64,000 nt of DNA, taken from NCBI RefSeq assembly GCF_900116225.1, contig NZ_FOZZ01000001.1, forward strand, positions 186,001-250,000, written 5' to 3'. A model generated the notes under the pieces. The model had not been told where the DNA came from. It saw only the letters and a list, made by a program, of their open reading frames with translations, and searched no databases. The DNA is from Sphingobacterium wenxiniae. GTDB lineage: Bacteria; Bacteroidota; Bacteroidia; Sphingobacteriales; Sphingobacteriaceae. Position numbers and translations under genes: made by a program. Numbering within the stretch: position 1 is the stretch's first letter; every line of letters starts with the position of its first letter. This document shows, piece after piece, positions 1 to 8,481 of this stretch.

Positions 1-88
1 AACTCAGTACATTCAAAACAATATTATACGACGATATACTTTCAAACCTGGAAGGAGTATATGGTTTCAAATCTTCAATCACATCCAT
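1..88 (-). CDS. possible 5' end of a divergent gene cut by the window edge
   Basis: Reading leftward from an ATG at 88-86, the minus strand stays open to the window edge for about 29 codons (MDVIEDLKPY...). The same frame is also open for some codons upstream of that ATG. The piece is too short to assign a family. It diverges from the restriction operon, so a regulator or unrelated flanking gene are both possible. Coding status is unproven. Confidence 0.25.
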   Translation of the reverse strand, partial: MDVIEDLKPYTPSRFESISSYNIVLNVLS

Positions 89-105
89 AATAACAGCATT
101 TTCAG

Positions 106-113
106 TATATTTG
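106..113 (+). promoter_or_regulatory. candidate -7 promoter element of the restriction operon
   Basis: TATATTTG at 106-113 matches the Bacteroidota -7 consensus TAnnTTTG. It lies 34 bp before the chosen hsdR ATG at 148. No TTTG is present at the ideal -33 distance, so the assignment rests on the -7 box and its position only. Confidence 0.35.
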
Positions 114-147
114 GTAGCAATTGAAGAATATCAATCCAATAGAGAAT

Positions 148-3100
148 ATGGCCAGATCCAATTTCCAATTTTTAGAAGAAGAATATGCCTTGCTTTATAA
201 CTTAGCACAGGCTGCCGAGTACAACCTATATCAAGATCCGGCGACCTCCTTATTTAAGTTGCGTCAATATGGAGAATATATGGCCAAGCAGATATTCGAA
301 ACGTACGGAATGGAATTGCCAGAAGACACGAAATTTCAGAACCTTGTATATGTTCTGAGAAATCAAGGTATTCTTCCAAGTAATGTGATCGACCATTTTA
401 CCATTCTTCGTAAACAAGGCAATGATGCTGTCCATGAATATATAGGCACCACAGAAGGAGCTACATCATCACTTTTTTCGGCTTTTAAGTTAGGGAAATG
501 GTTTTATGAGTCGTACTCCGTAAAAAATAGAGATATTTCTGCATTCCGTTTCAGTAAGCCGGAAAATCTAGATACCCGGCATGCCCTACACATCTTAGAG
601 GAAGAAAATAAGGTCTTAAAGCAACAATATGAAAAGGCCATTGCAGCGCATAAACCAGTCAGTCTAGAGGAGCAACAAGCTTTCACGGAACGTGCCAAAC
701 GATCTGCGAACAAGCTTGATATGGACGAGGCGCAGACACGTGAGCTTATTGATGTTAATCTACGCAAGATGGGATGGGAAGCAGACACCAAATTGCTAAA
801 TGCTAAAACCCATAAAAGTCAACCAGAAAGAGGTCGTAATATGGCCATTGCGGAATGGCCCGTCAAAGGTGGCTATGCAGACTATGCACTATTCATTGGG
901 ACTAGTCTGTATGGTGTGATCGAAGCTAAAAAATATGGTCAGGATATATCTACTAATCTGGATCAAAGTAAACGCTATGCATTAAATATTGTACCTCAGG
1001 AAGGAGTCGATATTTTGGGCGATTGGGATGGCTATAAAGTACCGTTCCTCTATTCCACCAATGGAAGGGAATATCTGCAACAGATAGCGACCAAAAGCGG
1101 TGTTTGGTATTTGGATGTTCGTCAAAAGTATAACAATTCCAAATCCATCAAAGGATTTCACAGCCCGGAAGATTTGCAGAAGAAATTCGAGCAAGATATC
1201 GCCCTTGCTAATAAAAAACTTAAAGAGAATTCCCTGGATTTCTTACAGCTCAAAACAGGACTTAGCCTGCGTGATTACCAGATTAGAGCAATCCAAGCTG
1301 TTGAAAATGTGATTGTCCATCATCCAGATATAAACCGTGCTTTATTGGCTATGGCTACCGGTACAGGTAAAACCCGTACCATCATTGGTTTGGCTTATCG
1401 ACTGATACAGACCAACCGTTTCAAACGTATTCTTTTTTTAGTCGATCGGACACTCTTGGCCAAACAGGCTTTAGATGGATTTAAGGATTATAAAGTGGAT
1501 GATCTGAAAAGCTTTAGTGATATATACCATATTGATGGATTGAAAACAACTTGGCCGGATATCGATAGCCGCATTCATTTTGCGACCGTACAAAGCATGG
1601 TCAAAAGGCTATATCATAACGATAGTGAAGATAAAGCTTTGAGCATAGACGCCTATGACTGTATTATCGTGGACGAAGCTCACCGTGGCTATTTATTGGA
1701 TAAAGAAATGGATGATGAAGAAATCTATTTCAAGAATCAGGATGATTATGTCAGCAAGTACCGTCAGGTGCTGGATTACTTCGATGCTTTCGCCGTCGGG
1801 TTAACGGCCACGCCTGCATTGCATACCACGGAAATTTTCAACAAACCGGTATTCAACTATGGTTTACGGGAGGCGGTGTTAGACGGTTACTTGATAGATC
1901 AGGATCCGCCAATCAAGATTACGACCAAGCTGTCCGAGGAAGGTATTGTCTGGGAGAAGGGTGAAAAACCGACTGTATACGACAAAGAAGGTAACCAGAT
2001 TGTAGAGCTAGAAGAATTGGAAGATGAGCTGAAGTTCGATGTTTCTGGTTTCAACAAGCGTATCATTACCGAGAATTTTAACCGCACGGTACTCCGGGAA
2101 CTGGTGAATCATATAGACCCCGATGGTGAAGCGAAGACCTTGATCTTTGCGGCCACAGATGAGCATGCGGATATGATCGTCAAAATTCTTAAAGAAGAAT
2201 ATTACGAAGCGGGTATCCCGGTACCCGACGATGCGGTAGTAAAAATTACCGGAAAATCGGATCAACCGGAAGATAAAGTAAAACGGTATAAAAACGAGAA
2301 ATATCCCAATATTGCTGTTACCGTGGATTTGTTGACCACCGGTATCGATGTGCCAAAGATATGCAACTTGGTGTTTATGCGTCGAGTGCGCTCGCGCATC
2401 CTCTATGATCAGATGATCGGCCGTGCCACACGGCTTTGTCCTGAAATCAATAAGGAAAGCTTTCGGGTTTTTGATGCGGTCAATTTGTACGAAAATATTA
2501 AAGATTACACCGAGATGAAGCCCTTAGTTGTTAATCCTACCGCTGATTTTAGAACCTTGAGTGAGGAGTTTCAACATATACAATCGGAGGATAGAGCTGC
2601 CCAACAAGTAGATCAGATCATCGCTAAATTGCAACGTAAGAAACGTGCCAAAGGTCTCGACACGGAAAAGGTAAAGTATTTTACCGGATCCGATTCTTTG
2701 GATGATTTTATAGCCAGCATCCGGGAAAAGCCCATAACAGAACAAATTGAACGGCTATCGGAAACGAACGAACTTTGGAAATACTTAGATGAATTCAAGC
2801 CGACTCCCGGACATCAATTCTACTCCAATCACGCAGATGTATTGAGAGATGTTACGGTTGGTTATGGAGATTCAGAAAAACCAGAGGACTATATCGAAGG
2901 ATTCAAACAGTTCTTAGAAGAAAATCAAAATAAGATTGCTGCATTAAGACTCATTGCAACAGCCCCCACGCAGTTAAAACGTGCTGATTTGAAAGAACTG
3001 ATCATATTGCTAGACACCAAAGGTTACACACTTCGAACCCTACGTGAAGCATGGAAAAATGTCAATAGGCAGGATGTAGCAGCCGATATTATTGCTTACA

Positions 3101-3387
3101 TACGTACATTGATGCTAGGATCAGCATTGATAAGTAGAGAAGATCGTGTCAAACAGGCGTTTGAAAAATTGTACCAAGAGCAAAACTGGACGGTGCCTCA
3201 AAAGAATCTTCTTCAACGCATAGAGAAACAAATGATCGCTGAGGCTATCGTTACCGTCGAAGATTTAGACAAAGAACCTTTTGATGAAATGGGCGGCTTT
3301 GATCGGATCAATAAAAGATTTGAAAATCAATTACCGGATATCTTGCAAAGAATTTATACGTATCAATGGTTGGATATTAGTGGTTAG
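148..3387 (+). CDS. hsdR: type I restriction endonuclease, R (translocase/nuclease) subunit HsdR
   Basis: Motor and nuclease subunit of a type I restriction-modification enzyme; with HsdM and HsdS it translocates and cuts unmodified DNA. The start is placed at ATG 148 (1079 aa) because the TTG at 121 has no support. Residues 1-120 look like a DUF4145 (HEPN-like) N-terminal region. The nuclease PD-(D/E)xK core is visible as D245 followed by E259-A-K261. Superfamily 2 helicase motifs follow: Walker A ATGTGKT (403-409), DEAH (509-512) and a motif VI DQMIGRATRL. The C-terminal ~200 residues fit the EcoEI-type R C-terminal domain. The domain order and length are normal for the family. The last codons and the stop lie inside the left inverted repeat of the four-helix-bundle insertion, so the tail sequence LDISG may come from that insertion. 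It is first in the operon hsdR-fhb-hsdM-hsdS. Confidence 0.95.
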   Translation: MARSNFQFLEEEYALLYNLAQAAEYNLYQDPATSLFKLRQYGEYMAKQIFETYGMELPEDTKFQNLVYVLRNQGILPSNVIDHFTILRKQGNDAVHEYIGTTEGATSSLFSAFKLGKWFYESYSVKNRDISAFRFSKPENLDTRHALHILEEENKVLKQQYEKAIAAHKPVSLEEQQAFTERAKRSANKLDMDEAQTRELIDVNLRKMGWEADTKLLNAKTHKSQPERGRNMAIAEWPVKGGYADYALFIGTSLYGVIEAKKYGQDISTNLDQSKRYALNIVPQEGVDILGDWDGYKVPFLYSTNGREYLQQIATKSGVWYLDVRQKYNNSKSIKGFHSPEDLQKKFEQDIALANKKLKENSLDFLQLKTGLSLRDYQIRAIQAVENVIVHHPDINRALLAMATGTGKTRTIIGLAYRLIQTNRFKRILFLVDRTLLAKQALDGFKDYKVDDLKSFSDIYHIDGLKTTWPDIDSRIHFATVQSMVKRLYHNDSEDKALSIDAYDCIIVDEAHRGYLLDKEMDDEEIYFKNQDDYVSKYRQVLDYFDAFAVGLTATPALHTTEIFNKPVFNYGLREAVLDGYLIDQDPPIKITTKLSEEGIVWEKGEKPTVYDKEGNQIVELEELEDELKFDVSGFNKRIITENFNRTVLRELVNHIDPDGEAKTLIFAATDEHADMIVKILKEEYYEAGIPVPDDAVVKITGKSDQPEDKVKRYKNEKYPNIAVTVDLLTTGIDVPKICNLVFMRRVRSRILYDQMIGRATRLCPEINKESFRVFDAVNLYENIKDYTEMKPLVVNPTADFRTLSEEFQHIQSEDRAAQQVDQIIAKLQRKKRAKGLDTEKVKYFTGSDSLDDFIASIREKPITEQIERLSETNELWKYLDEFKPTPGHQFYSNHADVLRDVTVGYGDSEKPEDYIEGFKQFLEENQNKIAALRLIATAPTQLKRADLKELIILLDTKGYTLRTLREAWKNVNRQDVAADIIAYIRTLMLGSALISREDRVKQAFEKLYQEQNWTVPQKNLLQRIEKQMIAEAIVTVEDLDKEPFDEMGGFDRINKRFENQLPDILQRIYTYQWLDISG

Positions 3388-3800
3388 GTATCAGTGGTTA
3401 GTTGTTAGATGATATGAAGGAGAATAACATAAAAGACAAGAGTTTTGCGTTTGCGGTTCGTGTGGTACGATTGTATCAACACGTAACGGAGCAAAAAAGA
3501 GAGTATATACTTTCTAAACAAATACTTAGAAGTGGAACATCTGTGGGGGCTATGATTAGAGAAGCAGAGCATGGACAAAGCAAGGCAGATTTTATCCATA
3601 AATTTGCCATTGCTCAAAAAGAGATAAATGAAACAATCTATTGGTTAGAGCTTCTAAAAGCGACGGATTACATAAATGAAAGTCAATTCAATAGTTTAAA
3701 TATTGATGCCGTAGAATTAATTAAAATTATCACTACCATCATCAAAACCACCAAAAGAAATCTAAACACTAACAACTAACAACTTATCACTAATAACTAA
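3377..3800. repeat. inverted-repeat-flanked element carrying the four-helix-bundle gene
   Basis: A 32-nt arm at 3377-3408 and its inverted partner at 3769-3800 match at 26 of 32 positions, including an uninterrupted 11-nt block (TTAGTTGTTAG). The arms enclose a four-helix-bundle gene almost exactly: its stop codon (3777-3779) lies in the right arm and the hsdR stop in the left arm. This is the layout known for 23S rRNA intervening sequences, where an S23-family ORF sits on a stem trimmed by RNase III. Here the unit sits in a protein operon. Confidence 0.7.
3414..3779 (+). CDS. four-helix-bundle protein (S23 rRNA intervening-sequence protein family)
   Basis: 121 aa from ATG 3414; a TTG at 3402 would add four residues but has no support. 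The sequence has the family pattern: an early FAVRVVRLYQHV helix, a central LRSGTSVGAMIREAEHG segment, then KADFIHKFAIAQKEINETIYWLELL. The family folds as a four-helix bundle and includes the ORFs of 23S rRNA intervening sequences and the Avd accessory protein of diversity-generating retroelements. No reverse transcriptase or variable repeat is nearby, so an Avd role is unlikely. The gene is short, basic, and placed between hsdR and hsdM within inverted repeats, so it looks like a passenger in the operon rather than a restriction component. Its molecular function is unknown. Confidence 0.85.
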   Translation: MKENNIKDKSFAFAVRVVRLYQHVTEQKREYILSKQILRSGTSVGAMIREAEHGQSKADFIHKFAIAQKEINETIYWLELLKATDYINESQFNSLNIDAVELIKIITTIIKTTKRNLNTNN

Positions 3801-3805
3801 AAAAG

Positions 3806-5272
3806 ATGAGCGCAGAAGAAATTGCACAAAAACTCTGGAACCTCTGTAATGTCCTACGTGACGATGGAGTGACCTATCACCAATATTTAAATGAACTGAC
3901 GTATATTCTGTTTCTGAAACTGTCGGAGGTGCGGAAGTTTGACCAGGAAATACCCGAAGAATACCGTTGGGAAAGATTTAAATCTATAAAAGATAACAAA
4001 GAGCTATACGATACCTATCGTGAATTGCTGGCTACCATCTCTGCGAAGACTGAGAATGCCACGATTAAGGAAATCTACACCAATGCATCAAGCATGCTAC
4101 GTAAGCCGGTCAATCTACGTACGCTAGTGACAGCCATTGACGGGATCGATTGGTTTGAGGATACGGAAAAAGACCAGATCGCAACCATCTACGAGGAACT
4201 GTTAGAGAAAAACGCCAACGAAAAGAAATCCGGAGCAGGACAATATTTTACCCCTCGCCCGTTGATCAATGTGATGGTCGATCTGCTGGTTCCCGAGATC
4301 GGCGAACGATGGAACGACCCCGCAGCAGGAACTTTTGGTTTTATGATCGCGGCCGATCATTATCTGAAAGAAAAAACGGACAGCTATTTTACCCTCACAG
4401 ATAAAGAGAGACGGTTTCAAAAGCACGAGGCCTTTACCGGTTGCGAACTTGTACAGGATGCCCATCGTTTAGCTTTGATGAACGCTAAACTGCATGGTAT
4501 CGAATCGCCCATAGCACTAGCAGATACACTTAGCCAGGAAGGTGAAGCCTTTAAAAACTACGATGGGGTATTGGCAAATCCACCCTTCGGAACAAAAAAA
4601 GGAGGTGAACGGCCAACACGTACGGACCTGACATTCCTCAGCTCAAACAAGCAGCTGAACTTTCTGCAACACATCTACCGCTCCCTTAAAAAAGACGGTA
4701 AAGCTCGGGCGGCCGTAGTATTACCGGACAATGTGCTGTTTGAAGATGGTGACGGTTTGAAAATCCGTCGTGACCTGATGGATAAGTGCACGCTCCATAC
4801 TATACTGCGCTTGCCTACGGGTATATTTTATGCGGCCGGTGTCAAGACGAACGTTTTGTTCTTCACCCGTGGCAAGACCGAAACCGGAAACACTAAAAAC
4901 GTATGGGTGTACGATATGCGTACCAATGCACCTAGCTTTGGTAAACGCACGCCATTCACCCGTGCAGCATTTGCCGATTTTGTAAAAGCATATACTGGCG
5001 GTATTTCTATTGATGAAGTCAAAGACAATTGGCAAGGCGATATCGATGAAACCAAGCGTGCTGAAATAGCCGAAGAAGATAACCGTTGGCAAGTATTCAC
5101 TCGGGATGCTATTGCAGACAAAGGAGATTCGCTGGATATTGGGTTAATTGCAGATAGCTCATTGAGCAACGGCGAGGATCTTGGCGAACCGATTGATATT
5201 GCTCGTGAAGCTATGCTTGAACTGCAAGCAATCAACAAAGAGTTAGAGGATTTGATAAAGGAGTTGAGCTGA
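3806..5272 (+). CDS. hsdM: type I restriction-modification DNA methyltransferase subunit HsdM
   Basis: 488-aa adenine-N6 methyltransferase of the type I complex. The N-terminal helical HsdM_N domain (about 1-140) contains YHQYLNELTYILFLK. AdoMet motif I appears as DPAAGTFGF at 171-179, and the catalytic N6-adenine motif IV as NPPF at 258-261. The segment GAGQYFTPRPLI just before motif I is typical of HsdM. The start ATG 3806 follows the right arm of the inverted repeat by five bases. The stop overlaps the hsdS start by one base (TGATG), showing tight translational coupling. The length is normal and no catalytic residue is missing, so the modification half should be active. Confidence 0.95.
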   Translation: MSAEEIAQKLWNLCNVLRDDGVTYHQYLNELTYILFLKLSEVRKFDQEIPEEYRWERFKSIKDNKELYDTYRELLATISAKTENATIKEIYTNASSMLRKPVNLRTLVTAIDGIDWFEDTEKDQIATIYEELLEKNANEKKSGAGQYFTPRPLINVMVDLLVPEIGERWNDPAAGTFGFMIAADHYLKEKTDSYFTLTDKERRFQKHEAFTGCELVQDAHRLALMNAKLHGIESPIALADTLSQEGEAFKNYDGVLANPPFGTKKGGERPTRTDLTFLSSNKQLNFLQHIYRSLKKDGKARAAVVLPDNVLFEDGDGLKIRRDLMDKCTLHTILRLPTGIFYAAGVKTNVLFFTRGKTETGNTKNVWVYDMRTNAPSFGKRTPFTRAAFADFVKAYTGGISIDEVKDNWQGDIDETKRAEIAEEDNRWQVFTRDAIADKGDSLDIGLIADSSLSNGEDLGEPIDIAREAMLELQAINKELEDLIKELS

Positions 5273-6600
5273 TGGAGAATACATTACCGAAGGGGTGGGT
5301 GGAGACCGAATTGGGAAATATCTCGATAATCCAAAGTGGTGGAACTCCATCCAGGGGGAAAAAAAACTATTGGGATGGTGACATTCCTTGGGTAAAAATA
5401 TCGGATATTAAGGGATTTTATGTCGATTATACCGAGGAATTTATAACAGAAGCAGGTCTGAAAAACTCGTCTGCACGTGTTTTTCCAAGGGGAACAATTC
5501 TCTTCACAATATTTGCAACTATAGGTAAGATAGGAATTTTAAACATTGATGCAGCTACTAATCAAGCCATTGCAGGAATTACTCCCATCAAACAGATAAA
5601 CCACAAATATTTAGTTTATATTCTTGTTGAATTATCACGAAGTTTACAAGATGTAGGAAAGGGGGTAGCTCAAAAAAACATTAACCAAACCATTTTAAAG
5701 AATTTACAGATCCCCTTTCCTCCTCTCCCCGAACAAGAACGCATAGTCGCTAAGCTCGACAAACTCTTTGCACAGCACGAGAAGATAAAAAAAGCGCTCG
5801 ACCGCATTCCGCAATTGCTTAAAACCTTTCGGCAGCAGGTGTTGACGCAAGCAGTCACCGGAAAATTAACGGAACAATGGCGCGAAGGGAAGGAGTTGGA
5901 GGAGTGGAGAACTTGCGAGCTAAATTCTGTATTGAAAGAAAAGGGAATATTTGACGGCCCCTTTGGCTCTAATTTGAAAACAGAAGATTATACAGAGTCA
6001 GGTGTTCGAGTTGTCAGATTGGAAAATATTGAGCAGCTTGTTTTCTTAAATAACAAGAAAACATACATTTCATTAGGCAAATATGAGTTGCTGAAGAAAC
6101 ATGAAGTGTTTGAAGGAGATATTATATTTTCATCTTTTATTGCAGACAAAATACGAGCATGTATTTTACCGTATACAGGTGAAAAAATGATAGCGAAAGC
6201 AGACTGTTTCTGTTTAAGACCAAACTATTCACTGATTGAAGGACGGTATATGATCTATTTACTTGTCAGTCCGCCTACGTTTGGAGATCTGGCTCGAGAG
6301 ACGAGAGGAGCAACTAGGCCCAGGATTAATACAACTATCTTGAAAAAGCTAATAATCTCACTTCCGTCGCTCCAAGAACAACAAGAAATTGTTCGTCGAG
6401 TGGAAAGCCTATTTGCCAAAGCTGATGCCATCGAAGCTCGCTATCAAAAACTAAAAGAAAAAATAGAAGCTTTACCGCAGGCCATCTTACACAAAGCTTT
6501 CAAAGGCGAGCTAGTTCCTCAACTCCCTACTGATGGCGATGCTAAGGATTTGTTAGCGGCAATTATGGCGTTGAAGAAAGAGGTGAAGGGGAAGAAGTGA
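5272..6600 (+). CDS. hsdS: type I restriction specificity subunit HsdS
   Basis: 442-aa sequence-recognition subunit. Two target-recognition domains (about 5-150 and 205-355) each begin with a TRD-like aromatic/polar stretch. They are separated and followed by the conserved helical spacers, seen as LPPLPEQERIVAKLDKLF near 150 and LPSLQEQQEIVRRVESLF near 360. The two-TRD layout predicts a bipartite recognition sequence, which cannot be read from the protein alone. The start overlaps the hsdM stop by one base. The C-terminal part is lysine-rich. No second hsdS cassette or inversion site is nearby, so phase-variable specificity is not indicated. Confidence 0.93.
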   Translation: MENTLPKGWVETELGNISIIQSGGTPSRGKKNYWDGDIPWVKISDIKGFYVDYTEEFITEAGLKNSSARVFPRGTILFTIFATIGKIGILNIDAATNQAIAGITPIKQINHKYLVYILVELSRSLQDVGKGVAQKNINQTILKNLQIPFPPLPEQERIVAKLDKLFAQHEKIKKALDRIPQLLKTFRQQVLTQAVTGKLTEQWREGKELEEWRTCELNSVLKEKGIFDGPFGSNLKTEDYTESGVRVVRLENIEQLVFLNNKKTYISLGKYELLKKHEVFEGDIIFSSFIADKIRACILPYTGEKMIAKADCFCLRPNYSLIEGRYMIYLLVSPPTFGDLARETRGATRPRINTTILKKLIISLPSLQEQQEIVRRVESLFAKADAIEARYQKLKEKIEALPQAILHKAFKGELVPQLPTDGDAKDLLAAIMALKKEVKGKK

Positions 6601-6829
6601 ACGTAGAGGATATGCAGAAAATAATTTGTCTGTCGTGTTTCGACAGGGTTTATCCTGACGAAGGAAGGGCTCAACATGACAAACAATTTCGCTCAACGTG
6701 ACAAACGGCGTGTCACCCTGAGCCTGTCGAGGGGTGAGCACTTCATCAAGTCGTTATTAGCTCAGTCGAAATACAGATCTAAAACAGGAAAATAGAGTAC
6801 ATCAAAACAGTGTCAGAAATATTTTGCAG
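6601..6829. repeat. intergenic repeat region with short hairpins
   Basis: Between hsdS and the next gene there is a perfect 6-bp hairpin (CTGTCG at 6630-6635, CGACAG at 6641-6646). It is followed by two copies of GCTCAAC(A/G)TGACAAAC and by TGTCACCCTGAGCCTGTCGA leading into GGGGTG. The last motif is of a kind scattered between genes in many Bacteroidota (from memory). It may act as a processing or termination signal separating the type I genes from the McrBC part. Confidence 0.55.
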
Positions 6830-7657
6830 ATGATTACTAAAGAAATGGTATACAGGCTGGTTAATAAGCGAAAATTACGGGAGCACGTGGGATGCAGGTA
6901 TTTCAAAAAATATTTATTGGTAATCAAAGGTTCGCATTCCATTTTCTACAAGAATTACTATGATTGGAGAAAGGTCTGTAAAGAATATCGAGATGTGGAT
7001 GACGCTGTACGATTCAATGACGCTTGGAGATGGCGAAAACAAAAAGCCATAATTCGTTCATTTCATAATCTGATCGTTGCTTTTCGTTCATATCTTGAAC
7101 ATATCAAAGGTTTTGTGAAAAAAGAGCATACGAGTGATGAGTTTAGGGAATACATAGGTGGTCAATTAAGTGTTTTTGAAAATGATGAATTGACAAATTT
7201 TGTTGTTGTTTTACGAGACATGATGGTTCATCGGCAAATTTACCCTTTGGTCTCTAAGGGAATTCTCAAAGACAATCATAAAAATAGAGAGAAGGACATG
7301 TATCATTTTCAAAGTATAAATCGAGAAAAAGTCGAAGAATATGTTAATTCTTCGATCCGTGACAAAATTAAAAAGGAAATAGTAACCACTTTTTTGCAAG
7401 CACAACCTCAAGATATCGATATCGAATCAATATTGGATCAGTATTTCATAGGAATAAACACACTACATCGTGAAATTATCTTTGGGTATATTTCTGCGTT
7501 TAAAGATGCACTTATGGTGTTTTCTGACGTAGCAGCTGTTCATCTTAAAGATTTCAATGATAATGACCCAATCAATCGACTGCAACTAAGGTATTTGCAG
7601 TTTATGCTGCATAATCATGAAAGATTTTGTCAATCAACTTCTACAGATAAATCATGA
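6830..7657 (+). CDS. HEPN-like helical protein of unknown function in the restriction locus
   Basis: 275 aa from ATG 6830; a TTG two codons earlier is less likely. I do not recognise the family. The protein is basic and mostly helical. The segment VVLRDMMVHRQ contains R129 and H134, an R-x4-H spacing like the catalytic motif of HEPN ribonucleases; this is suggestive only. Its stop overlaps the next start (ATGA at 7654), so it is translationally coupled to the 274-aa protein and through it to McrB/McrC. A toxin-like or accessory role in defence is an inference from that position and the motif. It could equally be a structural adaptor of the McrBC part. Confidence 0.55.
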   Translation: MITKEMVYRLVNKRKLREHVGCRYFKKYLLVIKGSHSIFYKNYYDWRKVCKEYRDVDDAVRFNDAWRWRKQKAIIRSFHNLIVAFRSYLEHIKGFVKKEHTSDEFREYIGGQLSVFENDELTNFVVVLRDMMVHRQIYPLVSKGILKDNHKNREKDMYHFQSINREKVEEYVNSSIRDKIKKEIVTTFLQAQPQDIDIESILDQYFIGINTLHREIIFGYISAFKDALMVFSDVAAVHLKDFNDNDPINRLQLRYLQFMLHNHERFCQSTSTDKS

Positions 7658-8478
7658 GCAAAACCATTCAAATACAAACACGATCGGTCATTGACTTTGA
7701 GAAGCTGTATGATTTTCTGTGGCAGTCAGACAAATCCGTTGTTGGGATAGGTCGTTCGCCAGATATCGTGTACTTTTACTGCAAAGGTTACTCTACCCGT
7801 GGTATTGACGTCTCCAAAGAAGATACAGGTTATCACGTCCGACTGACGACATTGGCCAATCCTGCGGACTATAAGTTGGCAAATAGTGTCGTACTGTTCT
7901 TTCGGATAAATAATCTAGACGCAGTTGTGAGGCTTGCCGATAACATAGTGGAATCCGTAAATGTTTTCTTGACAAATGAACTAATGGGTTACTTCAAACG
8001 GGATGCGGAGCTGGTCTATCAGTTAGCGAATCAGCATCAAACAGCCATAACCTTGTTTGCTGCTAATCAAGAATATTATCTAGGTGAGTATGCATTTTCC
8101 AAGATAGATATGGAGAAGTCAGATTGGGAAATACGCACCGAGAAACTCATACAGCAGGTATTGTACAAGTTACCTAAAAGCGAAAGTGACCATGTCATGC
8201 AGATTGGTGAAGGTGAAAATACTAAAACGGCCAAACTCGTTACTGCCGATGTGTCCTATGTCTTAAAGAAATATGATACACTCTTGTTTAACAAAAGTAA
8301 GGATAGCAATCAGATGCATGATTTGTTATTTCTGACCAATGACATCCTTAATGATAACTTGCCGCCATCTTGGGAACGTATAGACGACCACACTATTGTC
8401 GCACCTGCATTGGGATGGGAGGCGTATTTGGAGTATGTCAAAAGAATGACTCCTTTTCATCAACCTGAATTATTTTAA
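7654..8478 (+). CDS. unknown protein coupled to McrBC genes
   Basis: 274 aa, no family recognised. The N-terminal half looks alpha/beta, with alternating hydrophobic strands such as DIVYFYCKGYSTRG and SVVLFFRINNL. The C-terminal half is more helical and ends in WEAYLEYVKRM. No nuclease, ATPase or membrane motif is apparent. It overlaps the HEPN-like gene by four bases and is followed three bases later by the McrB-like gene, so it is almost certainly in the same transcript. By position it may supply a recognition or regulatory function to the McrBC pair, but nothing in the sequence shows this directly. Confidence 0.6.
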   Translation: MSKTIQIQTRSVIDFEKLYDFLWQSDKSVVGIGRSPDIVYFYCKGYSTRGIDVSKEDTGYHVRLTTLANPADYKLANSVVLFFRINNLDAVVRLADNIVESVNVFLTNELMGYFKRDAELVYQLANQHQTAITLFAANQEYYLGEYAFSKIDMEKSDWEIRTEKLIQQVLYKLPKSESDHVMQIGEGENTKTAKLVTADVSYVLKKYDTLLFNKSKDSNQMHDLLFLTNDILNDNLPPSWERIDDHTIVAPALGWEAYLEYVKRMTPFHQPELF

Positions 8479-8481
8479 TCT

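Noticed and set aside
3414..3779. Avd protein of a diversity-generating retroelement
   Set aside because: The fold family matches, but no reverse transcriptase or template/variable repeats are in the neighbourhood.
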